A stretch of 64,000 nt of DNA from Sphingobacterium haloxyli. Lineage in GTDB: Bacteria; Bacteroidota; Bacteroidia; Sphingobacteriales; Sphingobacteriaceae. The position numbers and the translations under genes are program-made. Each line of letters starts with the position of its first letter. Position 1 is the first letter of the stretch. The stretch spans positions 186,001 through 250,000 of the forward strand of contig NZ_PVBQ01000003.1 of NCBI RefSeq assembly GCF_002980525.1, in the 5' to 3' direction. Below the pieces are notes generated by a model. It had not been told where the DNA came from. It made no database searches and saw nothing but the letters and a program-made list of their open reading frames with translations. Positions 24,883-33,773 of the stretch are shown piece by piece.

Positions 24883-26587
24883 TTATATCCAAGCTCCGTT
24901 ATATTGCTGTATCTTTGCGGCTGTTTTTTAAATAGACACATATCGTGATAGACGTAAATAATATCTCTGTATCCTTTGGTGGAACGACCCTTTTCAGTGA
25001 CGTGTCGTTTTCCATCAATGAAAATGACAAGATAGCCCTGATGGGAAAGAATGGTGCAGGAAAATCCACCTTATTAAAGATCATTGCCGGCGTAGGGAAA
25101 CCCACTACCGGCCATATCAGCGGACCGAAGGAAGCGGTGATCGCTTACCTTCCTCAGCACCTGTTGACGGAGGATAACATGACGGTTTTTGAGGAGACCT
25201 CTAAAGCTTTTGACGAAGTCTACCGGATGCGTGACGAACTTGAAGCGCTCAACGAACAACTGAACATCCGTACCGATTATGACTCGGACGAGTACATGAA
25301 ATTAATCGAGCAGGTTTCCGAGCTGAGCGAAAAGTTCTATTCTATCGAAGAGACCAACTATGATGCAGAAGTTGAAAAAGTATTAAAAGGCTTGGGTTTC
25401 GAACGGCGGGATTTTAGCCGCCAGACAGCTGAGTTTTCAGGTGGATGGCGCATGCGTATCGAACTCGCCAAAATTCTGTTAAAAAAACCCGATTTAATAC
25501 TTCTTGATGAGCCTACCAACCACATGGATATAGAAAGTATTGAGTGGCTAGAGGGTTTTCTGGTCAATTCGGCCAAAGCGGTTATCGTTATCTCCCATGA
25601 CCGCGCATTTGTTGATAATATCACCAACCGTACAATCGAGGTAACGATGGGGCGTATATACGACTATAAAGCAAAATACTCTCACTACCTGCAGTTGCGT
25701 CAAGAACGACGCCAGCACCAATTGAAGGCTTACGAAGAACAACAACGTTTTATTGCCGATACGCAAGAATTTATAGATCGTTTTAAAGGTACTTATTCCA
25801 AAACATTGCAGGTGCAGTCCCGCGTTAAGATGTTGGAAAAACTGGACATCATCGAAGTAGACGAGGTAGATACCTCTGCGCTACGTCTAAAATTCCCGCC
25901 GTCTCCGCGTTCGGGACAATATCCTGTTATCGTTGAAGAACTTACCAAAGCCTATGGAGAGCACGTCGTGTTCGAAAAAGCCTCAATGGTTATCGAACGA
26001 GGAGAGAAAGTAGCTTTCGTCGGTAGAAATGGAGAAGGTAAATCAACAATGATTAAAGCGATCATGGGTGAGATTGATTACGAAGGCTCTCTCAAAGTGG
26101 GACATAATGCCCAAATCGGATATTTTGCCCAAAATCAGGCCTCGTTGCTGGACCAAGAACTTACCGTGTTCGAAACCATCGACCAAATTGCCGTAGGCGA
26201 CGTACGTGTCAAAATCAAAGATCTCCTGGGTGCATTCATGTTTAGCGGCGACGATACGACCAAAAAGGTGAAAGTACTCTCCGGAGGAGAAAAAACACGT
26301 TTGGCTATGATCAAGCTATTGTTAGAACCCGTAAATGTGCTCATCCTCGATGAGCCTACCAATCACTTGGATATGAAAACCAAAGATATCATTAAAGATG
26401 CCCTGCAAGAATTTGATGGCACGCTGATTTTGGTGTCGCACGATAGAGACTTCCTCGATGGATTGGCAACCAAAGTTTTCGAGTTTGGCAACAAGCGTGT
26501 CAGAGAACACTTTACAGATATCAAGGGCTTCTTGGAATATAAGAAAATGAGCAACCTTAATGATATAGAAAGGGTGGGATAGCAATA
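24883..26587 (+). repeat. Direct repeat copy 2: ABC-F gene with its promoter
   Basis: This is the second copy of the repeat at 16926-18632, in the same orientation, starting around TTTATATCCAA and ending a few bases after the stop codon. Sequence outside these limits is unrelated. No inverted terminal repeats or transposase are present, so it is a gene duplication and not an insertion sequence. Confidence 0.9.
24945..26582 (+). CDS. ABC-F family ATPase, copy 2
   Basis: The domains and motifs are the same as in copy 1 at 16990-18627: two ABC ATPase modules (Walker A GKNGAGKST and GRNGEGKST) with the ABC-F linker, GTG start and the -7 box TATCTTTG at 24910-24917. The 545-residue product differs at only two residues, although the DNA has about 45 changes, nearly all silent. 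Both genes are therefore under selection at the protein level. It is not part of the idi operon because it has its own promoter. Confidence 0.93.
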   Translation: MIDVNNISVSFGGTTLFSDVSFSINENDKIALMGKNGAGKSTLLKIIAGVGKPTTGHISGPKEAVIAYLPQHLLTEDNMTVFEETSKAFDEVYRMRDELEALNEQLNIRTDYDSDEYMKLIEQVSELSEKFYSIEETNYDAEVEKVLKGLGFERRDFSRQTAEFSGGWRMRIELAKILLKKPDLILLDEPTNHMDIESIEWLEGFLVNSAKAVIVISHDRAFVDNITNRTIEVTMGRIYDYKAKYSHYLQLRQERRQHQLKAYEEQQRFIADTQEFIDRFKGTYSKTLQVQSRVKMLEKLDIIEVDEVDTSALRLKFPPSPRSGQYPVIVEELTKAYGEHVVFEKASMVIERGEKVAFVGRNGEGKSTMIKAIMGEIDYEGSLKVGHNAQIGYFAQNQASLLDQELTVFETIDQIAVGDVRVKIKDLLGAFMFSGDDTTKKVKVLSGGEKTRLAMIKLLLEPVNVLILDEPTNHLDMKTKDIIKDALQEFDGTLILVSHDRDFLDGLATKVFEFGNKRVREHFTDIKGFLEYKKMSNLNDIERVG

Positions 26588-26663
26588 AAAATTCCCAGAT
26601 AGGCACCCTTACTACGGTTGCCACGGGCTTCGTCATAGCAGTTGTTGGGTAAGCCTTAGCCTG

Positions 26664-27575
26664 TCAATTGAATGACTTCCGGAATTCCAAAGGAGAAACA
26701 TTCATTTTGTTTCTGAAAAGTTTGCTGAATGACTGTGGATACTCAAAACCCAATAGATAGGCAATTTCGCCAACAGATAGCTCTGTGGTTGTCAAGATGT
26801 CCTTTGCTTTTTCTATCAGTTTTTCGTGAATGATTTGTTGCGTGGTTTGCCCTGTGAGTCGTTTCAGACAATCACTCAGGTACTTGGGAGATACATTTAA
26901 TTGTGAAGCTAAATAAGCCGGGCTTGGTAATTTTTGTTCGTTTGCACTGAGGAAATAGCTGTTCAATATTTTTTCCACTTCATTTAATAGGCCACTGTGC
27001 TGCGTCTTACGGGTAATGAACTGGCGCTTGTAATAACGGTTAAAGTGTGTTAACAATAAATCTATGGCGGAAATCATTACATCCTGACTAAAATCATCGA
27101 TGGGCGACCGGTATTCACTTTCTATTTGTTCAAAAATGGTTTCTATGGATTTTTGCTCATCTTCGGACAGTATTAACGCTTCATTTATTTTATAATCAAA
27201 AAATCCATAGGTCTTGATTTTTTGACTTATAGAATAGGTTCTCAAAAAATCAGGGTGGATATTGATTAGCCAACCCGCTGTTGCAAAGACAAAATCTTTA
27301 TCAATAATACTTACTTGCTTGGGAGCGAAACAGGAAATAATACCTTCATCAAAATCAAATTGGGTTTGCCCGTACTGCATTTTGCAGGGGCATTCTGTCT
27401 TTAGGGTGATTTGATAAAAATCACTGATCAGCTTGGTGCGTTTTACGTTTTCTAATTTGGGTAAATCTTCAAAACGGTAAATGCTGAACTGTGGATGCTT
27501 TGGCTTGGAAATACCAACAACCTGATGCAATTCAGAAATGGTTTTGAAATGAATTGTATATGTATCGGAATTCAT
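26664..27575 (-). CDS. AraC family transcriptional regulator
   Basis: The C-terminal HTH pair reads LASQLNVSPKYLSDCLKRL and VGEIAYLLGFEYPQSFSKLF. The N-terminal ligand-binding half includes GIISCFAPKQVSIIDKDF and AGWLINIHPDFL, an AraC_binding-like region of Bacteroidota regulators. The start at 27575 (MNSDTYTIHFKTI) is preferred over one at 27641, because the longer form would overlap the upstream SDR gene and add 22 atypical residues. It lies 32 bases after the SDR gene on the same strand and probably regulates it. Confidence 0.86.
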   Translation of the reverse strand: MNSDTYTIHFKTISELHQVVGISKPKHPQFSIYRFEDLPKLENVKRTKLISDFYQITLKTECPCKMQYGQTQFDFDEGIISCFAPKQVSIIDKDFVFATAGWLINIHPDFLRTYSISQKIKTYGFFDYKINEALILSEDEQKSIETIFEQIESEYRSPIDDFSQDVMISAIDLLLTHFNRYYKRQFITRKTQHSGLLNEVEKILNSYFLSANEQKLPSPAYLASQLNVSPKYLSDCLKRLTGQTTQQIIHEKLIEKAKDILTTTELSVGEIAYLLGFEYPQSFSKLFRNKMNVSPLEFRKSFN

Positions 27576-27606
27576 AGCTTTCTTATCCTTATGCCAAATG
27601 TATAAA

Positions 27607-28407
27607 TTAATTTCCAAGCTTTTTTCTATACGATCTTGCAAAACTTTTGGCTACAAGAGCATTTGGCAAAAGAGCGACTAATCTTGCAGCCATTCGGTTC
27701 ATTCTGCCCGAAACGATATCGTGTTTTCTTTTATCCAATGCCTTCAATAGTTCATCTGCCACTTGATCGGGAGTCTGGGTTGAGCCGCTATATTCCGCAC
27801 CAAGTCCTTTTGCTATTTCGTTTTCTATGCCGGCGGCGTTGTTGAAATTGGTTTTGGTCAATCCAGGGCTGAGCAACATGACATGTACATTGTAAGGCTT
27901 ACACTCCTGGGTTAATGCCTGGGTAAAATGGCGGACAAACACCTTGCTGGCAGCATAAGTTGTCATATAAGGTATCGGAATAAAGGAAGCCATAGAAGCA
28001 ACGTTGACGATGGTGCCGTTTTTGCGTGCTTTCATCGGTTGCAGGAATAAATGGCTGAGGGCCACCAATGAGGAAACATTAAGCTGCAACATATTCAATT
28101 CCGACTGCAGGGATAAATTGGCAAACTCGCCACCGGAACCTATCCCTGCATTATTGATAAGCATTTCGATTTCCAAATGGCGTGTTTGCGTTTCCTCAAA
28201 AAGCCTTTGTGCCGAACCTACTTTGGACAAATCTGCCGAAATAAATTTCACTGAGATTTGATAGTCCCTGGCCAGTTGTGCAGCCAATAATTTTAGCTTA
28301 GATTCGTTTCTGGCTACCAACAAAAGGTTGTGCTTTCTTTTTGCCAAACGGTTTGCTATCGCTTCTCCTATCCCGCCCGAAGCTCCTGTTATTAAGATTA
28401 CTTTCAT
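27607..28407 (-). CDS. Short-chain dehydrogenase/reductase
   Basis: The cofactor motif is LITGASGGIGEAIANRLA with VARNESKL after it; NNAGIG and the catalytic Ser, Tyr and Lys (VASMASFIPIPYMTTYAASK) follow in the normal classical SDR order, then LLSPGLTKTNF. At 266 residues it is complete. It is similar to DltE/YqjQ-like SDRs; the substrate is unknown. It is co-directional with the AraC gene downstream and divergent from pxpB. Confidence 0.9.
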   Translation of the reverse strand: MKVILITGASGGIGEAIANRLAKRKHNLLLVARNESKLKLLAAQLARDYQISVKFISADLSKVGSAQRLFEETQTRHLEIEMLINNAGIGSGGEFANLSLQSELNMLQLNVSSLVALSHLFLQPMKARKNGTIVNVASMASFIPIPYMTTYAASKVFVRHFTQALTQECKPYNVHVMLLSPGLTKTNFNNAAGIENEIAKGLGAEYSGSTQTPDQVADELLKALDKRKHDIVSGRMNRMAARLVALLPNALVAKSFARSYRKKLGN

Positions 28408-28508
28408 TTTTTGTTATTTTAAATCAACGGTACAAAGTTGGGATAGTGCGTAAACTTAAATGTGTCCAAAAGTCGGAAAGTTGTGTTCAAAATATTAACT
28501 TGTCCATC

Positions 28509-29207
28509 ATGATGAATAAACCGGAAAGTGTATCTTACTACCCTTTGGGCGATTCGGCAGTCGTTGCCGTTTTTAGCGAAACTATTTCGGAAAAGGTCAA
28601 TCATCGGATCCGAATAGTCGGCGCAGGGTTGGACAAGCTGGAAAACCCCGCTATTTTGGAGTACGTGCCTGCCTTTACAACCATTACAGTGTATTATAAT
28701 CCGCTATCCATAGATTTTGCGGAAGTTGTCGAACAAATGCAGCGCATTGTAGCCGCCATACCTGAAGAAACACATTTCAGTTCCGCCGACAAAGTTATCC
28801 CTGTCTGGTACGATGGTCCAGATCTCGACGAAGTCGCGAACTATACAGGACTGAGTAAGCAGGAAGTCATCCGGCTCCATAGTGAAAACGAATATATCGT
28901 GTATATGATTGGATTTGCGCCGGGTTTCGCATACCTTGGGGGTATGAACAGTCGCCTATCCACCCCTCGAAAACCAACGCCACGCCTCAAAATCGACCCG
29001 GGATCTGTAGGGATTGCCGGTGCACAGACCGGAATCTATCCGATAGAAACCCCAGGCGGCTGGCAAATTATTGGAAAAACACCGGTACGTTTATTTGACG
29101 CCAGCAAAGAGATTCCGTCATTTCTAGCCGCGGGAGATCGCCTGCGATTTGATCCGATTAGCGAAGCGGAATACCTGCGCATGAAAGGAGCAGATTATGG
29201 GGATTAG
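28509..29207 (+). CDS. pxpB: 5-oxoprolinase subunit PxpB (KipI)
   Basis: The KipI/PxpB signatures are present: YPLGDSAVVAVFSETI, YMIGFAPGFAYLGGM, STPRKPTPRLKIDPGSVGIAG and TGIYPIETPGGWQIIGKTP. The ATG at 28509 (or the next codon at 28512) gives 232 residues, the usual size. PxpB, with PxpC and PxpA, forms ATP-dependent 5-oxoprolinase, which opens 5-oxoproline to glutamate in the cytoplasm. It overlaps pxpC by 11 bases. Confidence 0.93.
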   Translation: MMNKPESVSYYPLGDSAVVAVFSETISEKVNHRIRIVGAGLDKLENPAILEYVPAFTTITVYYNPLSIDFAEVVEQMQRIVAAIPEETHFSSADKVIPVWYDGPDLDEVANYTGLSKQEVIRLHSENEYIVYMIGFAPGFAYLGGMNSRLSTPRKPTPRLKIDPGSVGIAGAQTGIYPIETPGGWQIIGKTPVRLFDASKEIPSFLAAGDRLRFDPISEAEYLRMKGADYGD

Positions 29208-30156
29208 TGTCATCAAGCCAGGGATGTTGACGACGGTACAAGATCTAGGGCGCTTTGGATTCCAGAAATATGGTATGATAACGAGCGGTGCGATGGATAA
29301 GCTGGCACTTCGACTGGGTAATCTCCTTTTGGGCAATGAAGAGGATACACCTGCAATAGAGTGCACATCAATTGGACCTAGCTTGCTTTTTCATGAGCAG
29401 CAGCTTATCTGTGTCACCGGGGCAGATCTCTCCCCAGCAATCGATCAGCGACCTATTCCTATGTGGAAGCCTGTCGTCGTGCCAGCAGGTGCACAAGTCA
29501 CCTTTGGTAAGCCCAAAAAAGGTTGGCGATCATACCTATGTTTTTACGGTGGACTTGATGTGCCAAAAGTACTTGGCAGCGCTTCTACCTATCTTCGTGG
29601 CGCTATAGGTGGGTGGCAAGGGCGTGCTTTGCAAAAAGGCGACCAACTATCCTTTTGTGCAGCCCGGCCACAGGAAAGTTCATCATTCAAGTGGCGTATG
29701 GCATCTTCATGTTACCGAGATCTTGACAACAACGTGATTCGTGTTATAGCCGGACCGCACTACCCGCTATTCGATAGCGATAGCCAGCGACGACTCACTG
29801 CCGATCTGTTTACGATCAGCAGCAATTCCGATCGAATGGGCTATCGCCTGGAATCAGCGAACTTGTACCTGCGTGAAAAAAAAGAACTTCTCTCTTCGGC
29901 CACCACCTTTGGGACGATACAGGTGCCACCTGACGGGCGACCTATAGTCTTGATGGCTGATCATCCTACAACAGGCGGTTATCCCATTATAGCTCAGGTA
30001 GCGACTGTCGACCTACCGCTGATGGCACAGTTGCCCCCCGGTGCAAAAATTCAGTTTGCATTGATCACGATCAAGGAGGCACAATCCCTATGGAGAGTCC
30101 AGGAAAATGAACTTCATAAATTGAAATTATCTTTAGCATTAAAATATGACGAGTAG
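29197..30156 (+). CDS. pxpC: 5-oxoprolinase subunit PxpC (KipA, biotin-dependent carboxyltransferase-like domain)
   Basis: The protein shows [53 protein letters not shown], and the C-terminal [20 protein letters not shown] typical of the KipA/urea-amidolyase carboxyltransferase-like fold. The length of 319 residues is normal. It is the partner of PxpB in 5-oxoprolinase. It overlaps pxpB at its start and pxpA at its end by 11 bases each, showing translational coupling. Confidence 0.93.
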   Translation: MGISVIKPGMLTTVQDLGRFGFQKYGMITSGAMDKLALRLGNLLLGNEEDTPAIECTSIGPSLLFHEQQLICVTGADLSPAIDQRPIPMWKPVVVPAGAQVTFGKPKKGWRSYLCFYGGLDVPKVLGSASTYLRGAIGGWQGRALQKGDQLSFCAARPQESSSFKWRMASSCYRDLDNNVIRVIAGPHYPLFDSDSQRRLTADLFTISSNSDRMGYRLESANLYLREKKELLSSATTFGTIQVPPDGRPIVLMADHPTTGGYPIIAQVATVDLPLMAQLPPGAKIQFALITIKEAQSLWRVQENELHKLKLSLALKYDE

Positions 30157-30898
30157 TAAAATGATTGATCTCAATTGTGACCTTGGCGAGAGCTTTGGAC
30201 CATGGAGGATGGGCAATGATGAAACGATATTACCTTTTGTAACCTCGGCAAATATAGCCTGCGGTTTTCATGCAGGTGATCCGTCTACAATGATGAAAAC
30301 CGTTGCACTTGCGGCCAGCCACGATGTGCATATTGGTGCACATCCAGGATTTAAGGATATGGAAGGTTTCGGTCGTCGTCAAATGGCCCTGACGCCCATG
30401 GAAGTATATGACCTGATGCTCTACCAGATCGGTGCGCTTTACGCCTGTACCAAAGCACAGGGCGTATTGCTACACCATGTCAAGCCACATGGCGCACTGT
30501 ACAATATGGCGGCACAAGATAACAAACTAGCCAAGGCGATTGCAGATGCGGTCTATGCATTTGATCCGAATTTGATCCTGTACGGCCTATCAGGAAGTGC
30601 ACTTATTACGGAAGGCGAACAGCGTGGGCTAACCGTGTATAGCGAGGTATTCGCGGATCGTACCTATCAAGCCGATGGTATGCTGACACCCCGAACGATG
30701 GCTAATGCCGTCATAACGGATCATGAACGGGCATTTGCACAGGCCTTATTAATGGCCACAGAAGGAAAAGTGATCACTGCGGACGGCGTAAACATCCCCA
30801 TTAAAGCAGATACGATTTGTATGCATGGTGACAATGCGTCCGCTATTGCGATAGCCCGGAAAGTGCATCGGGCCTTAATATTATCGCGTACACCATAG
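30146..30898 (+). CDS. pxpA: 5-oxoprolinase subunit PxpA (LamB/YcsF family)
   Basis: The family signature [19 protein letters not shown] is followed by [43 protein letters not shown] and [16 protein letters not shown]. At 250 residues it is complete. PxpA acts with PxpBC to hydrolyse 5-oxoproline. The ATG at 30146 overlaps pxpC; the ATG at 30161 is an alternative. The transporter gene starts one base after its stop. Confidence 0.94.
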   Translation: MTSSKMIDLNCDLGESFGPWRMGNDETILPFVTSANIACGFHAGDPSTMMKTVALAASHDVHIGAHPGFKDMEGFGRRQMALTPMEVYDLMLYQIGALYACTKAQGVLLHHVKPHGALYNMAAQDNKLAKAIADAVYAFDPNLILYGLSGSALITEGEQRGLTVYSEVFADRTYQADGMLTPRTMANAVITDHERAFAQALLMATEGKVITADGVNIPIKADTICMHGDNASAIAIARKVHRALILSRTP

Positions 30899-30899
30899 C

Positions 30900-32075
30900 A
30901 TGGCTACAAAGAGATATACCACCTCTGCCTTGATCGCGGCAGCGATGCTCATGGCGATATCAGCCGTCGGGCCAGGTTTTTTGACGCAGACTACCGTCTT
31001 TACCCAATCATTGGGAGCCAGCTTTGGATTCGTTATCCTCCTATCTATCTTTGTTGATATAGGCGTTCAACTCAATATCTGGCGAGTATTAACGGTATCC
31101 GGCAAGCGCGCACAAGATGTAGCCAATCGTGTTCTTCCTGGCTTGGGTACGATTTTGTCCTGTCTCATTGTTATTGGAGGTTTAGCATTTAGCATTGGCA
31201 ATGTCGCTGGAGCGGGGCTCGGTTTAGAGGCATTGGTTGGTGTTGATGTTACCACAGGTTCGGTGCTTGCAGCCGGTATTGCTATTGCCGTTTTTGCCAA
31301 TCGTCAAGCAGGGCAAGTCATGGATCGTTTCACGCAATTAATGGGGTTTATCATGATCCTCGCCATCATCTACATTGCCTTTGTCAGTAAGCCACCTATG
31401 GCTGAAGCTGCTCTCCGCACGATAGCACCATCTGCTATTGATTTTATGGCTATTGTGACCTTAGTAGGTGGTACTGTGGGAGGTTACATCACCTTTGCAG
31501 GTGGTCACCGGCTTATCGATGCCGGTGTAGTAGGGAAGGAGTCCTTACCCGAGGTGAATAGAAGTGCAGTAATGGGGATATCGGTTGCATCGGTGATACG
31601 TATATTTCTTTTCTTGGCGTCACTGGGCATTATCAGTCAGGGTATGGCTATTGACGATAGTAATCCCACGGGATCCATATTCCAATTAGCTGCCGGCGAG
31701 TTTGGTTACCGCTTGTTTGGTTTGGTCATGTTTGCGGCAGCAGTTACCTCGGTGATCGGTTCCGCCTATACGTCTGTTTCGTTTGTCAAATCGTTCAGCC
31801 CATTCATTCAACGGAACGAGAATTGGGTCATTATTGCTTTTATTATCATCTCCATATGTGTTTTCGCGGTGGTCGGCAAGCCTGTCAATCTTTTGATCAT
31901 GGCAGGCGCGGTAAATGGCATCATTTTACCGATATCACTGAGTGTTATGTTGATCGCTGCGTACAAGAAAGAGATTGTCGGTTCTTATAAGCAGCCCCTC
32001 TTACTTACTTGCATTGGTGTTGTTATCGTTGTTGCCATGACGTGGATGAGCGTACGGATCCTATTGGGGGGATGA
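30900..32075 (+). CDS. NRAMP-fold transporter of the 5-oxoprolinase operon
   Basis: The 391-residue protein has about eleven hydrophobic helices of the NRAMP/LeuT fold and is the counterpart of YcsG, which sits next to the kip genes in Bacillus. In helix 1 the metal-binding DPGN of true NRAMP proteins is replaced by AVGPGFLTQT, and no MPH motif is found in helix 6, where FAGGHRLID appears. These are the manganese and iron ligands in metal transporters, so metal transport is unlikely. Uptake of 5-oxoproline or a related compound is inferred from the operon. Confidence 0.8.
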   Translation: MATKRYTTSALIAAAMLMAISAVGPGFLTQTTVFTQSLGASFGFVILLSIFVDIGVQLNIWRVLTVSGKRAQDVANRVLPGLGTILSCLIVIGGLAFSIGNVAGAGLGLEALVGVDVTTGSVLAAGIAIAVFANRQAGQVMDRFTQLMGFIMILAIIYIAFVSKPPMAEAALRTIAPSAIDFMAIVTLVGGTVGGYITFAGGHRLIDAGVVGKESLPEVNRSAVMGISVASVIRIFLFLASLGIISQGMAIDDSNPTGSIFQLAAGEFGYRLFGLVMFAAAVTSVIGSAYTSVSFVKSFSPFIQRNENWVIIAFIIISICVFAVVGKPVNLLIMAGAVNGIILPISLSVMLIAAYKKEIVGSYKQPLLLTCIGVVIVVAMTWMSVRILLGG

Positions 32076-32228
32076 TGCGGCTTAAGTTATACTTTTGTTT
32101 GAAATAACAATCATTTTTAAAACAACTTGTGTTACCAAAGTTTCAAATAATATTGTAAGTTGACTGTTAACCACTCGATACTTTTAACCTCGTCGTCGCT
32201 GAAATGTCTTCCCCTAGATTTCAAGATT

Positions 32229-32571
32229 TCAGAATTGTTTAATTGACCAAGGAACGGATTTCAATCGTTTTTGCACCATTTTTAAGGTTTTTAATATATC
32301 TTCTTCTTTTGGAAATTCACCATAGACTAATGGTCTAAAATCACTTAAGTAAGTTGGAATAAGATCCTTCCAAACGATCTCTAAGTCCTTAAAAATTATT
32401 GCGTTATTAGGGTGATGAGACAACCATTTGTTGTTGTTTTTGAAACTTAGGATATCATCATTGGCAACTTTCAGTAGCATTTCATCAAACGCAGGGGATT
32501 TGAGAAACTCGGAGTTGCGCAGTAAACCTAATAGCATCCCTGTAAAGGTTTATGTTTTGATGTAGCTTCAT
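32229..32571 (-). pseudogene. AbiEii-type toxin, internally deleted
   Basis: The reading frame begins at an ATG overlapping the antitoxin stop (ATGA) with MKLHQNINLYRDAIRFTAQ, the usual start of AbiEii nucleotidyltransferases, then the frame breaks within about 20 codons. A second frame carries only the C-terminal end (LRNSEFLKSPAFDEMLL ... LSDFRPLVYGEFPKEED ... RLKSVPW). The whole nucleotidyltransferase core with its GS and DxD motifs is missing. The toxin of this type IV toxin-antitoxin locus must be inactive, while the antitoxin gene upstream is intact. Confidence 0.72.
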
Positions 32572-33296
32572 TCGATATACCAGTTGTTTTTTGTGGGTAG
32601 CTCGGATTGTTCCAAGTCCAGTTTTATGATAGTAAGTGGATTTAGGCTGTCTTTTAACTTCTCCAATCCTTTTCCTTGATAACGGTTGTTTTGCAACACA
32701 GCCCCTACCAATGCTCTCACTCTTGAGGGATACAGAAGAGCATATCTAATCAATGATTCGATTTGGTTTGGGGTTAGTTCCTTCAAAACAATGCTCAATC
32801 TCCAGATTGTTTGGGACACAGAACTATCCGGAATACGTTTGATATCTTTAAACGCATCCAGTAACCCCAGAATGGCATAATTACTATCGCTCACTTCGGC
32901 ATAGCTTTTTACAGCATCGGCCTTCAGGGCTTTTCTATCAATATTGATGCGCTTACTCCGGCTGGCTATTTTGGTACGGAAAGCCATTTGCGTGGTCAAC
33001 CCTAAACGATTGTATAATGTTATGCCAGTTTCATAAGCTACACGTTTACCATTTTCAAACAGATAGGGGCGTAGTAGTTCATTATAATCTGGCTCTAACT
33101 CACCGAAAACAGTTTTTTCAGGTTTGTAAAACACCCCTTTAGAAACTTTTTTTATTAAGTGTTCCTTTTGCAGGCGTTCCAACGCTTTGGCCGCTGAGGT
33201 ATATCTCTCTTTAGGAATGCGCAAATCGTCATATCCAAATGTCTTTCCATTTGGTAACCGTTTAATTATATTACGTATTTGTGCCGATAAGCTCAT
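32568..33296 (-). CDS. AbiEi-type antitoxin (DUF6088), type IV toxin-antitoxin system
   Basis: The N-terminal winged helix (IRNIIKRLPNGKTFGYDDLR, then RLQKEHLIKKVSKGVFYKP) is joined to the AbiEi C-terminal antitoxin domain (RVAYETGITLYNRLGLTTQM, TIWRLSIVLKELTPNQIESL). The start at 33296 (MSLSAQIRN) is chosen because a -7 box TATCTTTG ends exactly four bases upstream, making the longer frame from 33329 unlikely. AbiEi represses its own promoter and counters AbiEii. An 11-bp inverted repeat upstream (33325-33352) is a fitting operator. Confidence 0.82.
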   Translation of the reverse strand: MSLSAQIRNIIKRLPNGKTFGYDDLRIPKERYTSAAKALERLQKEHLIKKVSKGVFYKPEKTVFGELEPDYNELLRPYLFENGKRVAYETGITLYNRLGLTTQMAFRTKIASRSKRINIDRKALKADAVKSYAEVSDSNYAILGLLDAFKDIKRIPDSSVSQTIWRLSIVLKELTPNQIESLIRYALLYPSRVRALVGAVLQNNRYQGKGLEKLKDSLNPLTIIKLDLEQSELPTKNNWYIE

Positions 33297-33300
33297 TGTG

Positions 33301-33352
33301 CAAAGATACGCATTTTTTGTTAATGTCAAGTTTTTGGTGTTAAAAACTTGAC
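33301..33352 (-). promoter_or_regulatory. AbiE promoter and inverted-repeat operator
   Basis: On the reverse strand a perfect -7 box TATCTTTG (33308-33301) lies four bases before the ATG. Upstream, GTCAAGTTTTT and AAAAACTTGAC (33325-33352) are perfect 11-bp arms with a 6-base spacer. Known AbiEi antitoxins bind inverted repeats in their own promoter, so this is the likely autoregulatory site. Confidence 0.6.
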
Positions 33353-33530
33353 GTGTAATTGCTAAAACAAGCCGTTCCAGAAAAGAATTTCTATTGCTTT
33401 AAAGCAGTGTGTAGCATTTCCAGACAACTGAATACTATAATCAAAACTCTACAACAAGATGGGTTGATGGACTATGCCGAAGGTGCCAAAGGGTCAAGCT
33501 TTCTTAGAAAGGTACAGTGTAAACTACCTT
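33353..33530. other. Interval with no confident gene
   Basis: A forward reading frame with an early GLMDYAEGAKGSSFLRKVQ stretch is open but matches no family I recognise, overlaps the next reverse gene and has no promoter box. It may be a remnant. Confidence 0.3.
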
Positions 33531-33773
33531 TTACTTCCCCTCAGAACCCTCCCTATAATCAATAAGCTCAAACTGCACTACGTCGCCCTGTTTGATGGTT
33601 ATTTTGGTTCCGGAAGGTGTGTATTCTCCTGTTATACATGCTTCGTCAGCACCTAGCGGCTCCATATCTAAGTTCACGTCGTCGTGCTTTTCAAGCAGTT
33701 CTAACAAATCCGCGCGTAGGTTATCGAAGTACTCGTTAACCAGTTTTAGATTTTTTTCTTTTGTTTCGTCCAT
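33531..33773 (-). CDS. Small acidic protein of unknown function
   Basis: An 80-residue reading frame begins MDETKEKNLKLVNEYFDN, has a helical N-terminal half rich in Leu and Glu and a beta-like C-terminal half (ACITGEYTPSGTKITIKQG, then VVQFELIDYREG). There is no signal peptide or membrane segment. Composition is protein-like and the frame has a clear ATG, but I do not recognise a family. It lies in a region of remnants between the AbiE locus and ORF6N fragments. Confidence 0.5.
   Translation of the reverse strand: MDETKEKNLKLVNEYFDNLRADLLELLEKHDDVNLDMEPLGADEACITGEYTPSGTKITIKQGDVVQFELIDYREGSEGK

Noticed and set aside
16926-26587. Composite transposon made of two insertion sequences around the crt operon
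   Set aside because: The flanking repeats encode ABC-F ATPases with their own promoters. No transposase, terminal inverted repeats or target-site duplications are visible, so it is a gene duplication and not an IS composite.
26583-26663. Reverse-strand frame reading YDEARGNRSKGAYLGIF in the gap after ABC-F copy 2
   Set aside because: It is short, lies in the convergent gap and has no start; no family could be named.
28341-28508. N-terminal extension of PxpB
   Set aside because: The extension is Leu-rich, overlaps the divergent SDR gene and promoter region, and is not part of the KipI family; translation from 28509 gives the normal length.
33359-33565. Small forward reading frame with GLMDYAEGAKGSSFL
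   Set aside because: It starts at a non-ATG codon, overlaps the 80-residue reverse gene and matches no family that I know.
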